Positions 43,984 through 52,822 of a DNA stretch of 64,000 nt are shown piece after piece. The translations under genes were made by a program, and so were the position numbers. Every line of letters begins with the position of its first letter. Positions within the stretch are counted from its first letter, which is position 1. The notes beneath the pieces were generated by a model. The model saw nothing but the letters and a program-made list of their open reading frames with translations. It was not told where the DNA came from and ran no database searches. Source of the stretch: Serratia nematodiphila DZ0503SBS1 (lineage in GTDB: Bacteria > Pseudomonadota > Gammaproteobacteria > Enterobacterales > Enterobacteriaceae); NCBI RefSeq assembly GCF_000738675.1, contig NZ_JPUX01000002.1, positions 620,001 to 684,000 on the forward strand, in the 5' to 3' direction.

Positions 43984-44006
43984 AAGATGTATTTTATATG
44001 CATCAT
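43984..44006. promoter_or_regulatory. NsrR-like operator upstream of tehB
   Basis: The 23-bp site matches the enterobacterial NsrR consensus (AAGATG half-site, A/T-rich centre, ATGCATCTT-type second half) at 20 positions, by my comparison with the consensus as I remember it. NsrR is a nitric-oxide-sensing repressor, and tehB is among its predicted targets. It ends 38 bp upstream of tehB. Confidence 0.7.
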
Positions 44007-44043
44007 ATAAATCACTTTGTTTGCCCAGCCAGAGGAGCCCCCT

Positions 44044-44907
44044 ATGGAGCAGCAGCTGCTTTGCTATAAAACCCTGCCGGAATGGAACAGCGACACACTG
44101 CCGGAAGCCTTTCGCCAGCGCCACAACACCCAGAACGGCACCTGGGCGAAGCTCACCGTGCTGAGCGGCAACCTGACGTTCGCCATGATGACCGAAGACG
44201 GCGCCACCACCGAGACCTGGCAGTTTAGCCCCGAAAGCCAGCCGCCGTTTATCGAACCGCAGCAGTGGCATCGCATCGTTTCCTTCTCGGACGACATGAC
44301 CTGCCGGCTGGCGTTCTACTGCACGCCGGAAGATTACTACCACAAGAAATACGAACTGACGCGCACCCACTCCGAAGTGATCGAGGCGGCGGCGCGCATC
44401 GCACCGGGCAAGGCGCTGGATCTGGGCTGCGGCGGCGGCCGCAATTCGCTCTATCTCAATCTGAAAGGTTTCGACGTCACCGCCTGGGACAAGCACGCGC
44501 CGTCGATAGCTCGCCTCAATCAGATCATCGACGCCGAGCAGCTGACCCGCCTGAGCGCCGGGGTGCAGGATCTCAATACTCACCGCTTCAGCGGCGAGTA
44601 CGACTTCATCCTGTCCACCGTGGTGTTGATGTTTCTCGAGCGCCAGCAGATCCCGCATATCGTGCAAAACATGCAGGACAGCACCGTGCCCGGCGGCCAT
44701 AATCTGATCGTGGCGGCGATGGATACCGAAGATTATCCCTGCCCGCTGCCGTTCCCGTTCACCTTCAAGCCGGGCGAGCTGAAGCACTATTACCGCGACT
44801 GGCAGATCCTCAAATACAACGAGGACGTCGGCCAACTGCACAAGACCGACGCCGCCGGCAACCGCATCTCGCTGCGCTTCGCCACCCTGCTGGCGCGCAA
44901 GCTATAA
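44044..44907 (+). CDS. tehB: Tellurite resistance methyltransferase TehB, long form
   Basis: A 287-residue protein. The N-terminal ~90 residues ([38 protein letters not shown]...[10 protein letters not shown]) are a DUF1971/TehB-N cupin, and the rest is a class I methyltransferase ([56 protein letters not shown]). E. coli TehB is the shorter, methyltransferase-only form; the fused form is known from Haemophilus. It detoxifies tellurite, probably by methylation. Start at 44044 has GAGGAG upstream; the frame begins at 44017. The end overlaps the oxygenase gene by 6 bp. Confidence 0.9.
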   Translation: MEQQLLCYKTLPEWNSDTLPEAFRQRHNTQNGTWAKLTVLSGNLTFAMMTEDGATTETWQFSPESQPPFIEPQQWHRIVSFSDDMTCRLAFYCTPEDYYHKKYELTRTHSEVIEAAARIAPGKALDLGCGGGRNSLYLNLKGFDVTAWDKHAPSIARLNQIIDAEQLTRLSAGVQDLNTHRFSGEYDFILSTVVLMFLERQQIPHIVQNMQDSTVPGGHNLIVAAMDTEDYPCPLPFPFTFKPGELKHYYRDWQILKYNEDVGQLHKTDAAGNRISLRFATLLARKL

Positions 44908-45615
44908 CGCGTCGTGAAAGATCACCCCTAGCGTGTGGCGTTGGCCGGTGCGTATCCGGCTGACGCCGTGGCGCAGATTGACCCGATAGTAGCCTCTCGC
45001 TCCGGCCACCGGCCGATGGTGCACCGCGAACACCACCGCGTCCCCCTGCTGCAAGGGCACCACCTCCGGCCGGCTCTGCATCCGCGGCCGCTGCTCGGTC
45101 AGCACAAACTCGCCGCCGGTGAAATCCTGCCCGGGGGCGGAAAGCAGGAACGCCACCTGCAGCGGAAACACCCGTTCGCCGTACAGATCCTGATGCAGGC
45201 AGTTGTAATCCCCCTCCGTGTAACGCAACAGCAGCGGCGTTGGCCGCCGCTGGCCGGCCTGATGACATTCAGTCAGGTAAGCCTCGTGTTCGGCGGGATA
45301 GCGCGCCGTCAGACCCAGCATGGCGTTCCAGCGATTGGCCAACGGCGCCAACCGCGCGTACAGCAGGCCGCGCACTTCGGCCACCGGGGGCGGTAACGGA
45401 TACGCAAAATACTGGTACTCGCCGCGGCCAAAACCGTGGCGCGCCATGACGATGCGGCTGCGAAAATGTTCGCCATGCGGATAAAGCGCCGCCAATTGCC
45501 GGCACAGCTCGGCGCTGAGCACGCCCGGCAGGCGCGCCCCCCCTTGCGCATCAAGTTCGCGTTCGATCGCCGCCCAGTCCAATTCGGCCAACCGCGCCGC
45601 CAGCGCGCCGCTCAT
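44902..45615 (-). CDS. 2-oxoglutarate/Fe(II) oxygenase of the ada operon (Oxygenase-NA type)
   Basis: A 237-residue 2OG-Fe(II) oxygenase. Iron ligands are visible in [23 protein letters not shown] (His-x-Asp) and [11 protein letters not shown] (distal His), with Arg for oxoglutarate nearby. It looks like the PF09859 type, described as oxidative demethylation of damaged nucleic acid, not the classical AlkB sequence. Its start overlaps the ada stop by 4 bp (ATGA), so it is co-translated with ada in the place where E. coli has alkB. A role in alkylation repair follows from context. Confidence 0.8.
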   Translation of the reverse strand: MSGALAARLAELDWAAIERELDAQGGARLPGVLSAELCRQLAALYPHGEHFRSRIVMARHGFGRGEYQYFAYPLPPPVAEVRGLLYARLAPLANRWNAMLGLTARYPAEHEAYLTECHQAGQRRPTPLLLRYTEGDYNCLHQDLYGERVFPLQVAFLLSAPGQDFTGGEFVLTEQRPRMQSRPEVVPLQQGDAVVFAVHHRPVAGARGYYRVNLRHGVSRIRTGQRHTLGVIFHDAL

Positions 45616-46670
45616 CGCTGCGCCTCCTTTTCCAGCAAGGCTTTCTTGCGCTCGACGCCCCAGCGATAACCGGACAAGGCGCCGCCGTTGCGCACCACCC
45701 GGTGACAGGGGATTGCCACCGCCAGCACGTTGGCGGCGCAGGCGCCGGCCACCGCGCGCACCGCCTTCGGCGCGCCGATGCGCCGGGCGATATCGGCATA
45801 GCTGACGGTTTCGCCGACCGGTATCGCCTGCAGCGCCCGCCAGACCCGCTGTTGAAACGCAGTGCCGCGAATATCCAGCGGCAGCGCCAGCCCGCTCTCC
45901 GGCGCTTCGATCAGGCCCACCACCTGCGCCATCAGCGCTTCATACTGCGCGTCACCGCCGATCAGCTCGGCGTTGGGGAATTTATCCTGCAGATCCTGCA
46001 CCAGCTGCTGCGCATCGTCCCCCAGCAGAATGGCGCAAATGCCCACCTCGCTCTGCGCCGCCAGGATCTCGCCCAGCGAACAGCGCCCGACGGCGAAATG
46101 GATGCGCATGCCTTTGCCGCCCGCCCGGTAGGCCTTCGGCGTCATGCCCAGCGCGGCGTTGGCTTGCTGGTAGAAGCGGCCGTTGGCGCCATAGCCGGCG
46201 TCGAAGATCGCGTCGGTCACCGTCTCCTGCTGCGAAAGACCGGTGCGCAAGCGCTGGCTACGCTGCGCGTCGGCGTAGCCTTTCGGCGTCAGGCCGGTGA
46301 TCGCTTTGAACAGCCGGTGGAAATGGTATTGGCTCAACCCGATGTGGCGCGCCAGCGTCTGCAGCGACGGCGCTTTCTCCGCCCGTTCGATATAGCGGCA
46401 GGCCTCGGCGATCTGCCGCGCATGCTGCTCCGTCAACGGCGTCAGCCCCTGGCGGCAGCGTTTGCAGGGCCGATAACCCGCCGCCTCCGCCTGTTCCGCA
46501 TCGTCGAACAGCTCCACGTTTTGCCGATTCGGCTGGCGTGACGGGCAGGAAGGCGAGCAATACACGCCGGTGGTTTTCACCGCGTAGATAAAGCGGCCGT
46601 CGGCGTGCTTGTCGCGGCTGACGATCGCCAGCCAGCGCGGATCGGCGCTGTCGATTACGTTTTTCATCAT
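45612..46670 (-). CDS. ada: Ada regulator and O6-methylguanine-DNA methyltransferase
   Basis: A 352-residue bifunctional protein. The N-terminal zinc domain has the four cysteines at E. coli numbers (Cys38, 42, 69, 72: VYCSPSCPSR and RPCKRC), Cys38 being the methyl acceptor from phosphotriesters; this numbering supports the first of two ATGs at 46670. An AraC-type helix-turn-helix follows (about 85-180), then the methylguanine methyltransferase domain with PCHRVVRNGG. Methylated Ada activates alkylation-repair genes including itself. Co-transcribed with the 2OG oxygenase gene. Confidence 0.95.
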   Translation of the reverse strand: MMKNVIDSADPRWLAIVSRDKHADGRFIYAVKTTGVYCSPSCPSRQPNRQNVELFDDAEQAEAAGYRPCKRCRQGLTPLTEQHARQIAEACRYIERAEKAPSLQTLARHIGLSQYHFHRLFKAITGLTPKGYADAQRSQRLRTGLSQQETVTDAIFDAGYGANGRFYQQANAALGMTPKAYRAGGKGMRIHFAVGRCSLGEILAAQSEVGICAILLGDDAQQLVQDLQDKFPNAELIGGDAQYEALMAQVVGLIEAPESGLALPLDIRGTAFQQRVWRALQAIPVGETVSYADIARRIGAPKAVRAVAGACAANVLAVAIPCHRVVRNGGALSGYRWGVERKKALLEKEAQR

Positions 46671-46737
46671 CCGTTCCTCACTGCGGTTTCGATGTTAACC
46701 AGCATAGTGACGGGCCGTTGGCGAAACACGCCGACTC

Positions 46738-46750
46738 TTGCTTTTTAATT
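46738..46750 (-). promoter_or_regulatory. Ada-box-like site upstream of ada
   Basis: On the minus strand AAT-N6-GCAA (AATTAAAAAGCAA), 68 bp upstream of the ada start, has the A-box/B-box layout of Ada-controlled promoters and the alkA-like AAAGCAA core. Autoregulation is expected. Confidence 0.5.
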
Positions 46751-46904
46751 CGACGCCGACGTTTTCAACAATGTTTCGACAATTTTTAACCAACAACATG
46801 AAGTTTATTACGTTGCCAACCCGCTTGCACGGCGTTAGGATCGCGGCCGGTCACGGGCGTGGCCAGTGTTTTTGCCTGTTAGTTGCGCGTATGGAGAGGT
46901 TATT

Positions 46905-47543
46905 GTGTTAGAGAGTTTTGGCGTCCTGAATTTATGGACCTATTTGGCCGGGGTGGTCTTCATCATCATTCTGCCGGGGCCGAATACGCTGTACGTGCTG
47001 AAAACCGGCATATCGCGCGGCGTGCGCGCCGGCTACACCGCGGCGCTGGGCGTGTTTATCGGCGATGCGATCCTGATCTTCTGCGCCTATATCGGCGTGG
47101 CGTCGCTGATCCGCACCACGCCGTTCCTGTTTACCCTGGTGCGTTTTCTCGGCGCGATTTACCTGCTGTTCCTCGGTGCAAAAATCCTCTACGCCACCTT
47201 CGTGCAGAAGGCGCAGGCGCAACAGCAGCAAATTGAAGGCGGCCACAGCATTCTGCGCAAGTCGCTGACGCTGAGCCTGACCAACCCGAAAGCCATTCTG
47301 TTTTACGTGTCGTTCTTCGTGCAGTTCATCGACTTCAACTACGCGCACACCGGGCTGTCGTTCACCATTCTGGCGCTGATCCTCGAAGCCGTCAGCTTTA
47401 TCTACATGAGCACGCTGATCTTCTCCGGCGCGATGCTGGCGCATTTCTTCAACCACAAGAAAGGCCTGGCGAAGCTCGGCAACGGCCTGATCGGCCTGCT
47501 GTTCCTCGGTTTCGCCACCCGTCTGGCGACCCTGAGCTCGTGA
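46905..47543 (+). CDS. leuE: Leucine exporter LeuE, LysE/RhtB family
   Basis: A 212-residue inner-membrane exporter, same length as E. coli LeuE. Six hydrophobic segments; the family signature [31 protein letters not shown] is near the N-terminus, and [30 protein letters not shown] in the middle matches LeuE closely. It exports leucine and analogues. Start is a GTG at 46905 with GGAGAGG five bases upstream; a GTG at 46866 in frame would add 13 residues. Divergent from ada. Confidence 0.9.
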   Translation: MLESFGVLNLWTYLAGVVFIIILPGPNTLYVLKTGISRGVRAGYTAALGVFIGDAILIFCAYIGVASLIRTTPFLFTLVRFLGAIYLLFLGAKILYATFVQKAQAQQQQIEGGHSILRKSLTLSLTNPKAILFYVSFFVQFIDFNYAHTGLSFTILALILEAVSFIYMSTLIFSGAMLAHFFNHKKGLAKLGNGLIGLLFLGFATRLATLSS

Positions 47544-47550
47544 TCCCTCC

Positions 47551-47570
47551 CGGCCGGCGCCCGCCGGCCG
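47551..47570 (+). terminator. Hairpin after leuE
   Basis: CGGCCGGCG (47551-47559) and CGCCGGCCG (47562-47570) form a tight GC-rich stem 8 bp past the leuE stop, followed by CGGTTTACTC. A weak T-run makes it a moderate terminator. Confidence 0.5.
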
Positions 47571-47596
47571 CGGTTTACTCTCCCGTCACGGCAAAA

Positions 47597-47633
47597 TGAC
47601 ACGCAGGACAAACCGAATGTCAGGCAGACCAAA
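47597..47633 (+). promoter_or_regulatory. Two tandem FeaR-type sites upstream of feaB
   Basis: TGACA-N8-AAA (47597-47612) and TGTCA-N8-AAA (47618-47633) both fit the FeaR recognition pattern TGNCA-N8-AAA described in E. coli, in the same orientation and 21 bp apart (two helical turns). They lie 70-106 bp upstream of the feaB start. feaR itself is the next gene after feaB. Confidence 0.75.
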
Positions 47634-47702
47634 GCCGCCGCTTTCCCGCTGATCTAGACTCTCAGGGTTAACGATAACCTGATGAGCCTGATCGGAGGAT
47701 GT

Positions 47703-49202
47703 ATGTCTGACAATACCGTAGCCGTGCTGGATAGCGTGTCGCGTTTTCTCGATCGTCAGCATGGGCTGTATATCGACGGCCAGTGGCGCGCGTCCGCCGC
47801 GGAAGGCCGCCTGGCGGTGTACAACCCCGCCAATGGGCAGCAGATCGCCACCACCGCCGACGCCAATGAACACGACGTCGCGCTGGCGGTGCAGTCCGCC
47901 CACAAAGCCTTCAGCGAAGGCGTCTGGGCGCAGCGTCTGCCGGTCGAGCGCGAGCGCATCCTGCTGCGCTTCGCCGATCTGGTGGAGCAGCACGCCGAAG
48001 AGTTGGCGCAGCTCGAAACCCTTGAGCAGGGCAAATCCATCAACATCGCCCGCGCCTTCGAAGTCGGCAGCACCCTGAACTGGATGCGCTACACCGCCGG
48101 GCTGGCGACCAAAATCACCGGCCAGACGCTGGATGTCTCCATTCCGATGCCACCGGGCGCCAAATATCAGGTTTATACCCGCAAAGAGCCGATCGGCGTG
48201 GTCGCCGGCATCGTGCCCTGGAACTTCCCGCTGATGATCGGCATGTGGAAAGTGATGCCGGCGCTGGCCGCGGGCTGCTCCATCGTCATCAAGCCGTCGG
48301 AAACCACCCCGCTCACCCTGCTGCGCATGGCCGAACTGGCGAGCGAAGCCGGCGTGCCGCCGGGCGCGTTCAACGTGGTCACCGGCCGCGGCACCGTGTG
48401 CGGCAAGGCGCTGACCGAACATCCGCTGATCGCCAAAGTCAGCTTTACCGGCTCCACGCCGGTGGGCAAAAGCATCGCGCGCGCAGCGGCGGATCGCCTG
48501 ACCCGCGTGACGCTGGAGCTGGGCGGCAAAAACCCGGCCATCGTGCTGAAAGATGCCGATCCGCAGCAGGTGATCGAAGGCCTGATGCTCGGCAGCTTCC
48601 TCAACCAGGGGCAGGTGTGCGCCGCCAGCTCGCGAATCTATATCGAAGCGCCGATTTATGATCGGTTGGTGGCCGGATTCGAACAGGCGGTGAAATCGCT
48701 GTCGGTCGGGCCGGGGATGGATACCGGCGCGCAAATCAACCCGCTGGTATCGCTCGCGCACCGCAACAAGGTGGCGGCCTACCTGGACGACGCCCGGGCG
48801 AAAAACGCCGAGCTTATCGGCGGCGCGGCCGGGCCGGACGCCAACGGCTTCTACATTCCGCCGACCCTGGTGATCAACCCGGACGATCGGCTGAACCTGA
48901 CGCGCGAGGAAGTGTTCGGCCCGGTGGTCAACCTGATCCGGGTGGCGAGCGCCGAAGAAGCGCTGAGCAAGGCCAACGACACCGACTTCGGGCTGACCGC
49001 CAGCCTGTGGACCACCAGCCTGCAGCAGGCGATGGCGCTGACGCCGCGCATTCAGGCCGGCACCGTGTGGGTCAACACCCATACGCTGATCGACCCGAAC
49101 ATGCCGTTCGGCGGGTTCAAACAGTCGGGCAGCGGCCGTGATTTCGGCCCGGATTGGCTGGACGCTTACACCGAGTCGAAATCGGTCTGCATTCGCTATT
49201 GA
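47703..49202 (+). CDS. feaB: Phenylacetaldehyde dehydrogenase
   Basis: A 499-residue NAD-dependent aldehyde dehydrogenase, same length as E. coli FeaB and very similar throughout ([73 protein letters not shown]). The general-base Glu is in [11 protein letters not shown] (about residue 271) and the nucleophilic Cys in [11 protein letters not shown] (about 305). It oxidises phenylacetaldehyde to phenylacetate and may accept indole-3-acetaldehyde. Start at 47703 has GGAGGATGT. Two FeaR-type sites precede it. tynA (amine oxidase), its partner in E. coli, is not in the window. Confidence 0.93.
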   Translation: MSDNTVAVLDSVSRFLDRQHGLYIDGQWRASAAEGRLAVYNPANGQQIATTADANEHDVALAVQSAHKAFSEGVWAQRLPVERERILLRFADLVEQHAEELAQLETLEQGKSINIARAFEVGSTLNWMRYTAGLATKITGQTLDVSIPMPPGAKYQVYTRKEPIGVVAGIVPWNFPLMIGMWKVMPALAAGCSIVIKPSETTPLTLLRMAELASEAGVPPGAFNVVTGRGTVCGKALTEHPLIAKVSFTGSTPVGKSIARAAADRLTRVTLELGGKNPAIVLKDADPQQVIEGLMLGSFLNQGQVCAASSRIYIEAPIYDRLVAGFEQAVKSLSVGPGMDTGAQINPLVSLAHRNKVAAYLDDARAKNAELIGGAAGPDANGFYIPPTLVINPDDRLNLTREEVFGPVVNLIRVASAEEALSKANDTDFGLTASLWTTSLQQAMALTPRIQAGTVWVNTHTLIDPNMPFGGFKQSGSGRDFGPDWLDAYTESKSVCIRY

Positions 49203-49209
49203 GTGAAGC

Positions 49210-49230
49210 GGCGCGGGCCTGGCCCGCGCC
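49210..49230. terminator. Hairpin between convergent feaB and feaR
   Basis: GGCGCGGGC and GCCCGCGCC arms around a CTG loop (49210-49230) lie between the two stop codons. No T-run, so possibly a bidirectional pause or terminator. Confidence 0.5.
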
Positions 49231-49235
49231 CTGAC

Positions 49236-50135
49236 TTACTGATACTGCCGACGGTACTCGCTCGGCGACATGCCGAAACGCTGCTTGAAAGCGGTCGAGA
49301 AATGGCTGTGATCGGCGAAGCCCCAGTCGAGGCCGACTCCGGCCAGCTTTTCTTGCCCGGCGGCGCTGCGCAGCGCCTGCGCGCACAGATCCAGCCTGCG
49401 GTTCCTGATGTACTGGGCCACCACCAGCCCCTGGCGGGCGAACAGCCGATACAGACTGCGCAGCGACACCCCCAACTCGGCCGCCACCCACTCAGGGCGC
49501 AGCTGCGCCGACTGAATATGCCTGTCGATCAACGCCAGCGCCTTGTCGAAGACCGGTTGTTGCCCCTCCGGACGCGCCTGTTCGAGCGCCAACGCCGGGC
49601 GCAGCAGCGCCGCCAGCGCATTCAGCACCGCCTCGCTTTCCGCCGCGGCGAGCTGAGGATCCTGCATGCTGCTCAGCACCAGCTGGCGGCTGAGGCGCAC
49701 CGCGCTGAGCTCGGCCCCGAGACGCTGCGCACCAGGCGGCGGCAGCGGCAGGCAGCCGCGCGGCAACAGCAGAGAGATTTGGCGCGAATCGCGCTGGAAG
49801 GTGAAGCTGCTGGGCCGTGAGGCATCGATCAGCGTCATGTCGCCGGGGGAGAGCAGCGTTTGGCGATCGCCCTGCTCCATCAACGCGCTGCCGCGCAGCT
49901 GGATGACGGTGAAAAAGTGCGCGCCGTCGCTGCGGGCGATCTCACGCGGCGTGCGGTACAACCGGGCCTGAGACACGTCGACCACACTCAGGCGCAGGGC
50001 ATGGGCGCGAAACTCCTGCATCGCCCCGCGAAAGCCGGGCCCCAACGTTTTCGCGCAGAATCGGCCGCAGGCGGTGTTGATTTTCCCCAGCCACTCTTCG
50101 AAGCCGACGTCCCGGAGCGTTGCCAATGCCGTCAT
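49236..50135 (-). CDS. feaR: AraC-family activator of aromatic amine catabolism FeaR
   Basis: A 299-residue AraC/XylS regulator close to E. coli FeaR (301 aa), with an N-terminal effector domain (FEEWLGKINTACGRFCAKTLG, ...LSPGDMTLIDASRPSSFTF) and C-terminal helix-turn-helix region (AAELGVSLRSLYRLFARQGLVVAQYIRNRRLDLCAQAL, DWGFADHSHFSTAFKQRFGMSPSEYRRQ). It activates feaB and tynA in E. coli in response to phenylethylamine-type aldehydes. Convergent with feaB here. The start at 50135 has GGGAGAGATC upstream. Confidence 0.88.
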   Translation of the reverse strand: MTALATLRDVGFEEWLGKINTACGRFCAKTLGPGFRGAMQEFRAHALRLSVVDVSQARLYRTPREIARSDGAHFFTVIQLRGSALMEQGDRQTLLSPGDMTLIDASRPSSFTFQRDSRQISLLLPRGCLPLPPPGAQRLGAELSAVRLSRQLVLSSMQDPQLAAAESEAVLNALAALLRPALALEQARPEGQQPVFDKALALIDRHIQSAQLRPEWVAAELGVSLRSLYRLFARQGLVVAQYIRNRRLDLCAQALRSAAGQEKLAGVGLDWGFADHSHFSTAFKQRFGMSPSEYRRQYQ

Positions 50136-50273
50136 GATCTCTCCCTTCAAACAGCAGCGGTGCTGCGCCGTTGAACAGAAAAACACCATAACAATCCGTT
50201 AACACACAATCAATGGCGAGCGGGGGATTTGGCGCCGCGATCACAGATCACCGGGCGCCGGGGAGGCATCGCC

Positions 50274-50915
50274 TTAAGGCTGCGTATCCAACAGATGGCG
50301 CACCACCGCCGCGTACTCTTTGGCGTAACCTTCGACGCTGGTGCTGGCCATGCCGGCATTATCTATCTTGTATTTGCCTGCCACGTAGAACGACGGGGTG
50401 CCGCGCACCTCGAACGCTTTCACCGCTTCGTTCTGCTTGGCGATCAATCCTTTGACCAGCAGGCTGTGGCGCGCGTTTTCGTAGGTGGCGGCATCGATGC
50501 CGGCCGCCGTGAACACCCGCTGAATATCGTCGGCGCCGTTGACGGCGCGCTGTTTCTGCACCGCGTCAAACATCGCGCCTTCAATCTTGTCTTCCACGCC
50601 CAGCACCGTCGCCACCGCCCAGGCTTCGGTCAGCTCATTGCCCAGTTTGCCCATCAGGCTGACGTGATATTTGGTGACTTTCTCACCGGCGGGCAGCGCC
50701 TGCGCCACGGTGCTGCCTACGCGGTAGGTTTCGGCGAACTGATAGCAAGGCCCGCAGTAGAAGGAGAAAAACTCCACCACCGCCGGTGCGGCGGCCACCG
50801 GCTTATCCAGCCGGGTATATTGCTCGCCCGCACGGTAATCCGCGGCCTGCACCGCGGGCAGCGCCAACATCAATACGACGGCGGCGGCGAACGAACGCTT
50901 AACTTTTGCCAACAT
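50274..50915 (-). CDS. DsbA-like thiol:disulfide oxidoreductase
   Basis: A 213-residue periplasmic protein: signal peptide (about residues 1-24, ending VQA|ADYRAG), then VVEFFSFYCGPCYQFAETY with a CGPC active site and the cis-proline segment VRGTPSFYVAGKYKI. The thioredoxin-type GP dipeptide differs from DsbA's PH, suggesting a different redox potential or partner. ATG at 50915 has AGGAG upstream; the frame extends to a GTG at 50921. No adjacent DsbB-like partner. Confidence 0.82.
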   Translation of the reverse strand: MLAKVKRSFAAAVVLMLALPAVQAADYRAGEQYTRLDKPVAAAPAVVEFFSFYCGPCYQFAETYRVGSTVAQALPAGEKVTKYHVSLMGKLGNELTEAWAVATVLGVEDKIEGAMFDAVQKQRAVNGADDIQRVFTAAGIDAATYENARHSLLVKGLIAKQNEAVKAFEVRGTPSFYVAGKYKIDNAGMASTSVEGYAKEYAAVVRHLLDTQP

Positions 50916-51022
50916 AAACACTCCTGGTTTCTTCTATGAACATCGTCCTTAGCGACGGTTTTTATAATCAAATAACCGCCAGAAGGCCAGTTTTTATTAC
51001 CTTCTGTTTATGTGGGATTAAG

Positions 51023-51427
51023 TCAGCGCCCTTCGTAGCCGTCCCAATAGGCGCCTACCGCTTCCTGCGACAGCACCTGGCGGCGTTTAGGATTGTCGGT
51101 GCTGCTGTAGGCGCGATTGATGAAAATGGTTTTGTGTTGCATGTTCTGCTGAAATTCCGCGCTGGCCAGGTAGTCGGCCTTTTTCTGCGCTTCGCTGCGC
51201 GCCACGCCCGCCGCGCGATCCTTTTTCCCCTGCTGATAGAACTGTTCGAACATCGGCACGGCGTTTTTAATGCTGCCGTTCACATCGGTGCGGAATTGCG
51301 GATCGAAGTCGTCGCGGGTTTGATAAACGTAGTGTTTGGCATGCTGCTCTGCGCTGCTGAGGGAGTGAGTGCAGGCGCTGAGCGCCAACAGCGGCAACAG
51401 CAGCGCCGCGCTTTTCAGTCTTTTCAT
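51023..51427 (-). CDS. Exc2-family lipoprotein
   Basis: A 134-residue lipoprotein, lipobox LSAC (MKRLKSAALLLPLLALSACTHS), followed by a helical region (AEQHAKHYVYQTRDDFDPQFRTDVNGSIKNAVPMFEQFYQQGKKDRAAGVARSEAQ). It resembles the Exc2 family, named from a plasmid-encoded entry-exclusion lipoprotein but widespread in chromosomes; the role here is unknown. Start at 51427 gives the lipoprotein signal; the frame runs up to 51475. Confidence 0.75.
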   Translation of the reverse strand: MKRLKSAALLLPLLALSACTHSLSSAEQHAKHYVYQTRDDFDPQFRTDVNGSIKNAVPMFEQFYQQGKKDRAAGVARSEAQKKADYLASAEFQQNMQHKTIFINRAYSSTDNPKRRQVLSQEAVGAYWDGYEGR

Positions 51428-51621
51428 GTCGTCTGTCCCTGTCAGTGAGGAAGGTTCCTTTAGCGCCAAGAGCATAGCGCCAGCCCCCGGTGAACGTCAA
51501 ACGACAAAAATACGCATCACTTTGTTTTATATTAATATTATATACATTGATTGGTATTCATTGCCTGAAACACTATGCTTTAACAGAACAGGGTAAACAC
51601 TCACCGACAGCGAGGCGGCCA

Positions 51622-51870
51622 ATGAAACCGATCGACAAAAGCGTGGGGGAGTACGACCTCACGGCGGAAAAAAAAGCGGGCATGATCACCGGCACCATCC
51701 GCGGTGAACTGCCGGACAGCGACGCGAATCTGCCGCTGCTGCCCTTCTCCGGCACCTTCGCCGGCCCGAGCGTGGCCGAAGCCATCGCCGATATTCAGCA
51801 GCAGTTCCCCGACATCGAACCGGCGATTATCGACGATTTGCGCGAGGAACTGCTGAAGGCCGGGTTCTAA
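51622..51870 (+). CDS. Small hypothetical protein
   Basis: An 82-residue acidic protein (MKPIDKSVGEYDLTAEKKAGMITGTIRGELP...VAEAIADIQQQFPDIEPAIIDDLREELLKAGF) with no signal peptide or membrane segment. I do not recognise it. The ATG at 51622 has GCGAGGCGG upstream; an open frame extends upstream to 51490 without coding character. A hairpin follows at 51896. Confidence 0.6.
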   Translation: MKPIDKSVGEYDLTAEKKAGMITGTIRGELPDSDANLPLLPFSGTFAGPSVAEAIADIQQQFPDIEPAIIDDLREELLKAGF

Positions 51871-51895
51871 GCCGGATCGCGATATCTCAGCACAC

Positions 51896-51918
51896 AGCGC
51901 CCGCTAGCACAGGGCGCT
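51896..51918 (+). terminator. Hairpin after the small hypothetical gene
   Basis: AGCGCCC (51896-51902) pairs with GGGCGCT (51912-51918) over a 9-base loop, 26 bp after the stop; no T-run follows. It borders the tandem duplication that starts just downstream. Confidence 0.45.
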
Positions 51919-52031
51919 AATAGTGGGTTGAAAAGGCCATAGCGTTATGAAAAAGTGAGAGACCAATAATTCTACACCCCAGGCTAAATCGAAAGGCTTA
52001 CTACATACACTAATCATAAGGTATTCAGGGA

Positions 52032-52682
52032 ATGAAAACACCGGGAGAATGGGCCGTTGACCTGCAACTACAACTGCGCGCGCTGGACGACACGCCTGCC
52101 AGTACTCGCGCCAAAAAGAAAACAATAAAAGAAAGCCAACGGCTTGCACATCAATTAGTGCGCTCTCAAGCGCTGACCGGGGTGGAAAGAAGGGCGCTCA
52201 TCAGGGAATACTCCAAAGCCATCAGAACGGTGGCGATAGAGGAAATGCAACGTGAGTTCACATTGCAGCACGCTAAAATGTTGCAACGCGCTGAAACCAA
52301 ACGTGAACAGCGAGAAAAAAAATGGGCCGCCTCCAATGCACGCAGGCTGAGTCGCACGAAAAAAATGCGTTCAAATACAGCTCCGCTAACCAGCGGCGGC
52401 ATAGCAATTTTACTGTTCTTATTTGCCCCGCTGTCTTTATGCGGATTGTGGCAATTCGGCTCTGTATTTTGGGCTGGCCTGCAAACCGGCGAATTAATTT
52501 TTAATTCCTGCCGCACTCCTCTGTCGTCTTGCCTCTCCCACATCGTGCAAGCCCATGAACCGTTCTATTTTTATAGCGGGATGGCGGTTTTCTTGTTCGC
52601 AACGCTGTTATGCGCATTGATGTTGCTCGGCATTGCTCTGAGCTTATCACAAGCTGGAAATACGCCTGAAAAAAAACAATGA
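52032..52682 (+). CDS. Two-helix membrane protein of unknown function, copy 1
   Basis: A 216-residue protein: a long charged, probably coiled-coil N-terminal half (about residues 1-115, rich in Lys/Arg/Glu, KKKTIKESQRLAHQ ... REQREKKWAASNARRLSRTKKMRSN), then two hydrophobic segments (about 122-147 and 182-207) around a loop with cysteines (LIFNSCRTPLSSCLSHIV). Roughly two thirds identical, by eye, to the protein at 52946-53599. No family recognised. The gene is visibly AT-richer than its neighbours. GGTATTCAGGGA precedes the ATG. Confidence 0.75.
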   Translation: MKTPGEWAVDLQLQLRALDDTPASTRAKKKTIKESQRLAHQLVRSQALTGVERRALIREYSKAIRTVAIEEMQREFTLQHAKMLQRAETKREQREKKWAASNARRLSRTKKMRSNTAPLTSGGIAILLFLFAPLSLCGLWQFGSVFWAGLQTGELIFNSCRTPLSSCLSHIVQAHEPFYFYSGMAVFLFATLLCALMLLGIALSLSQAGNTPEKKQ

Positions 52683-52735
52683 CACTCTGATTCCCAGTGT
52701 GTTTTCGGTAGCCAGGTTGTATTTGACAAATATCC

Positions 52736-52797
52736 CGGTGCCCCACGAACGGGCTGTACACCGGCGCGCCGGGTTTCAGCGACAGATCGACGTCAAA
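52736..52797 (-). pseudogene. Remnant of the quinone-reductase gene 3' end
   Basis: On the minus strand this reads FDVDLSLKPGAPVYSPFVGHR, against FDADLALKPGAPVYSPFVRHR at the C-terminus of the oxidoreductase encoded at 53644-54405. Only the last ~20 codons are present, with no start or body, so it is a leftover of the tandem duplication and not a gene. Confidence 0.85.
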
Positions 52798-52822
52798 GTG
52801 CGCACTAACGCAAGACACCAAC

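Larger units (their letters stand above)
51922..52797 (+). repeat. First copy of a ~0.9 kb tandem duplication
   Basis: This segment and 52823-53712 are homologous across an upstream stretch (GCCATAGC and TATGAAA elements in the same order), a membrane-protein gene, and the 3' end of a quinone-reductase gene. Corresponding points are offset by about 901-915 bp. Copies have diverged considerably in the upstream part, so the duplication is not recent. Confidence 0.8.

Noticed and set aside
47586..49082. A ~500-codon minus-strand open frame opposite feaB
   Set aside because: Antisense to feaB; also covers the FeaR sites, and the protein sequence is low-complexity Arg/Gly/His-rich.
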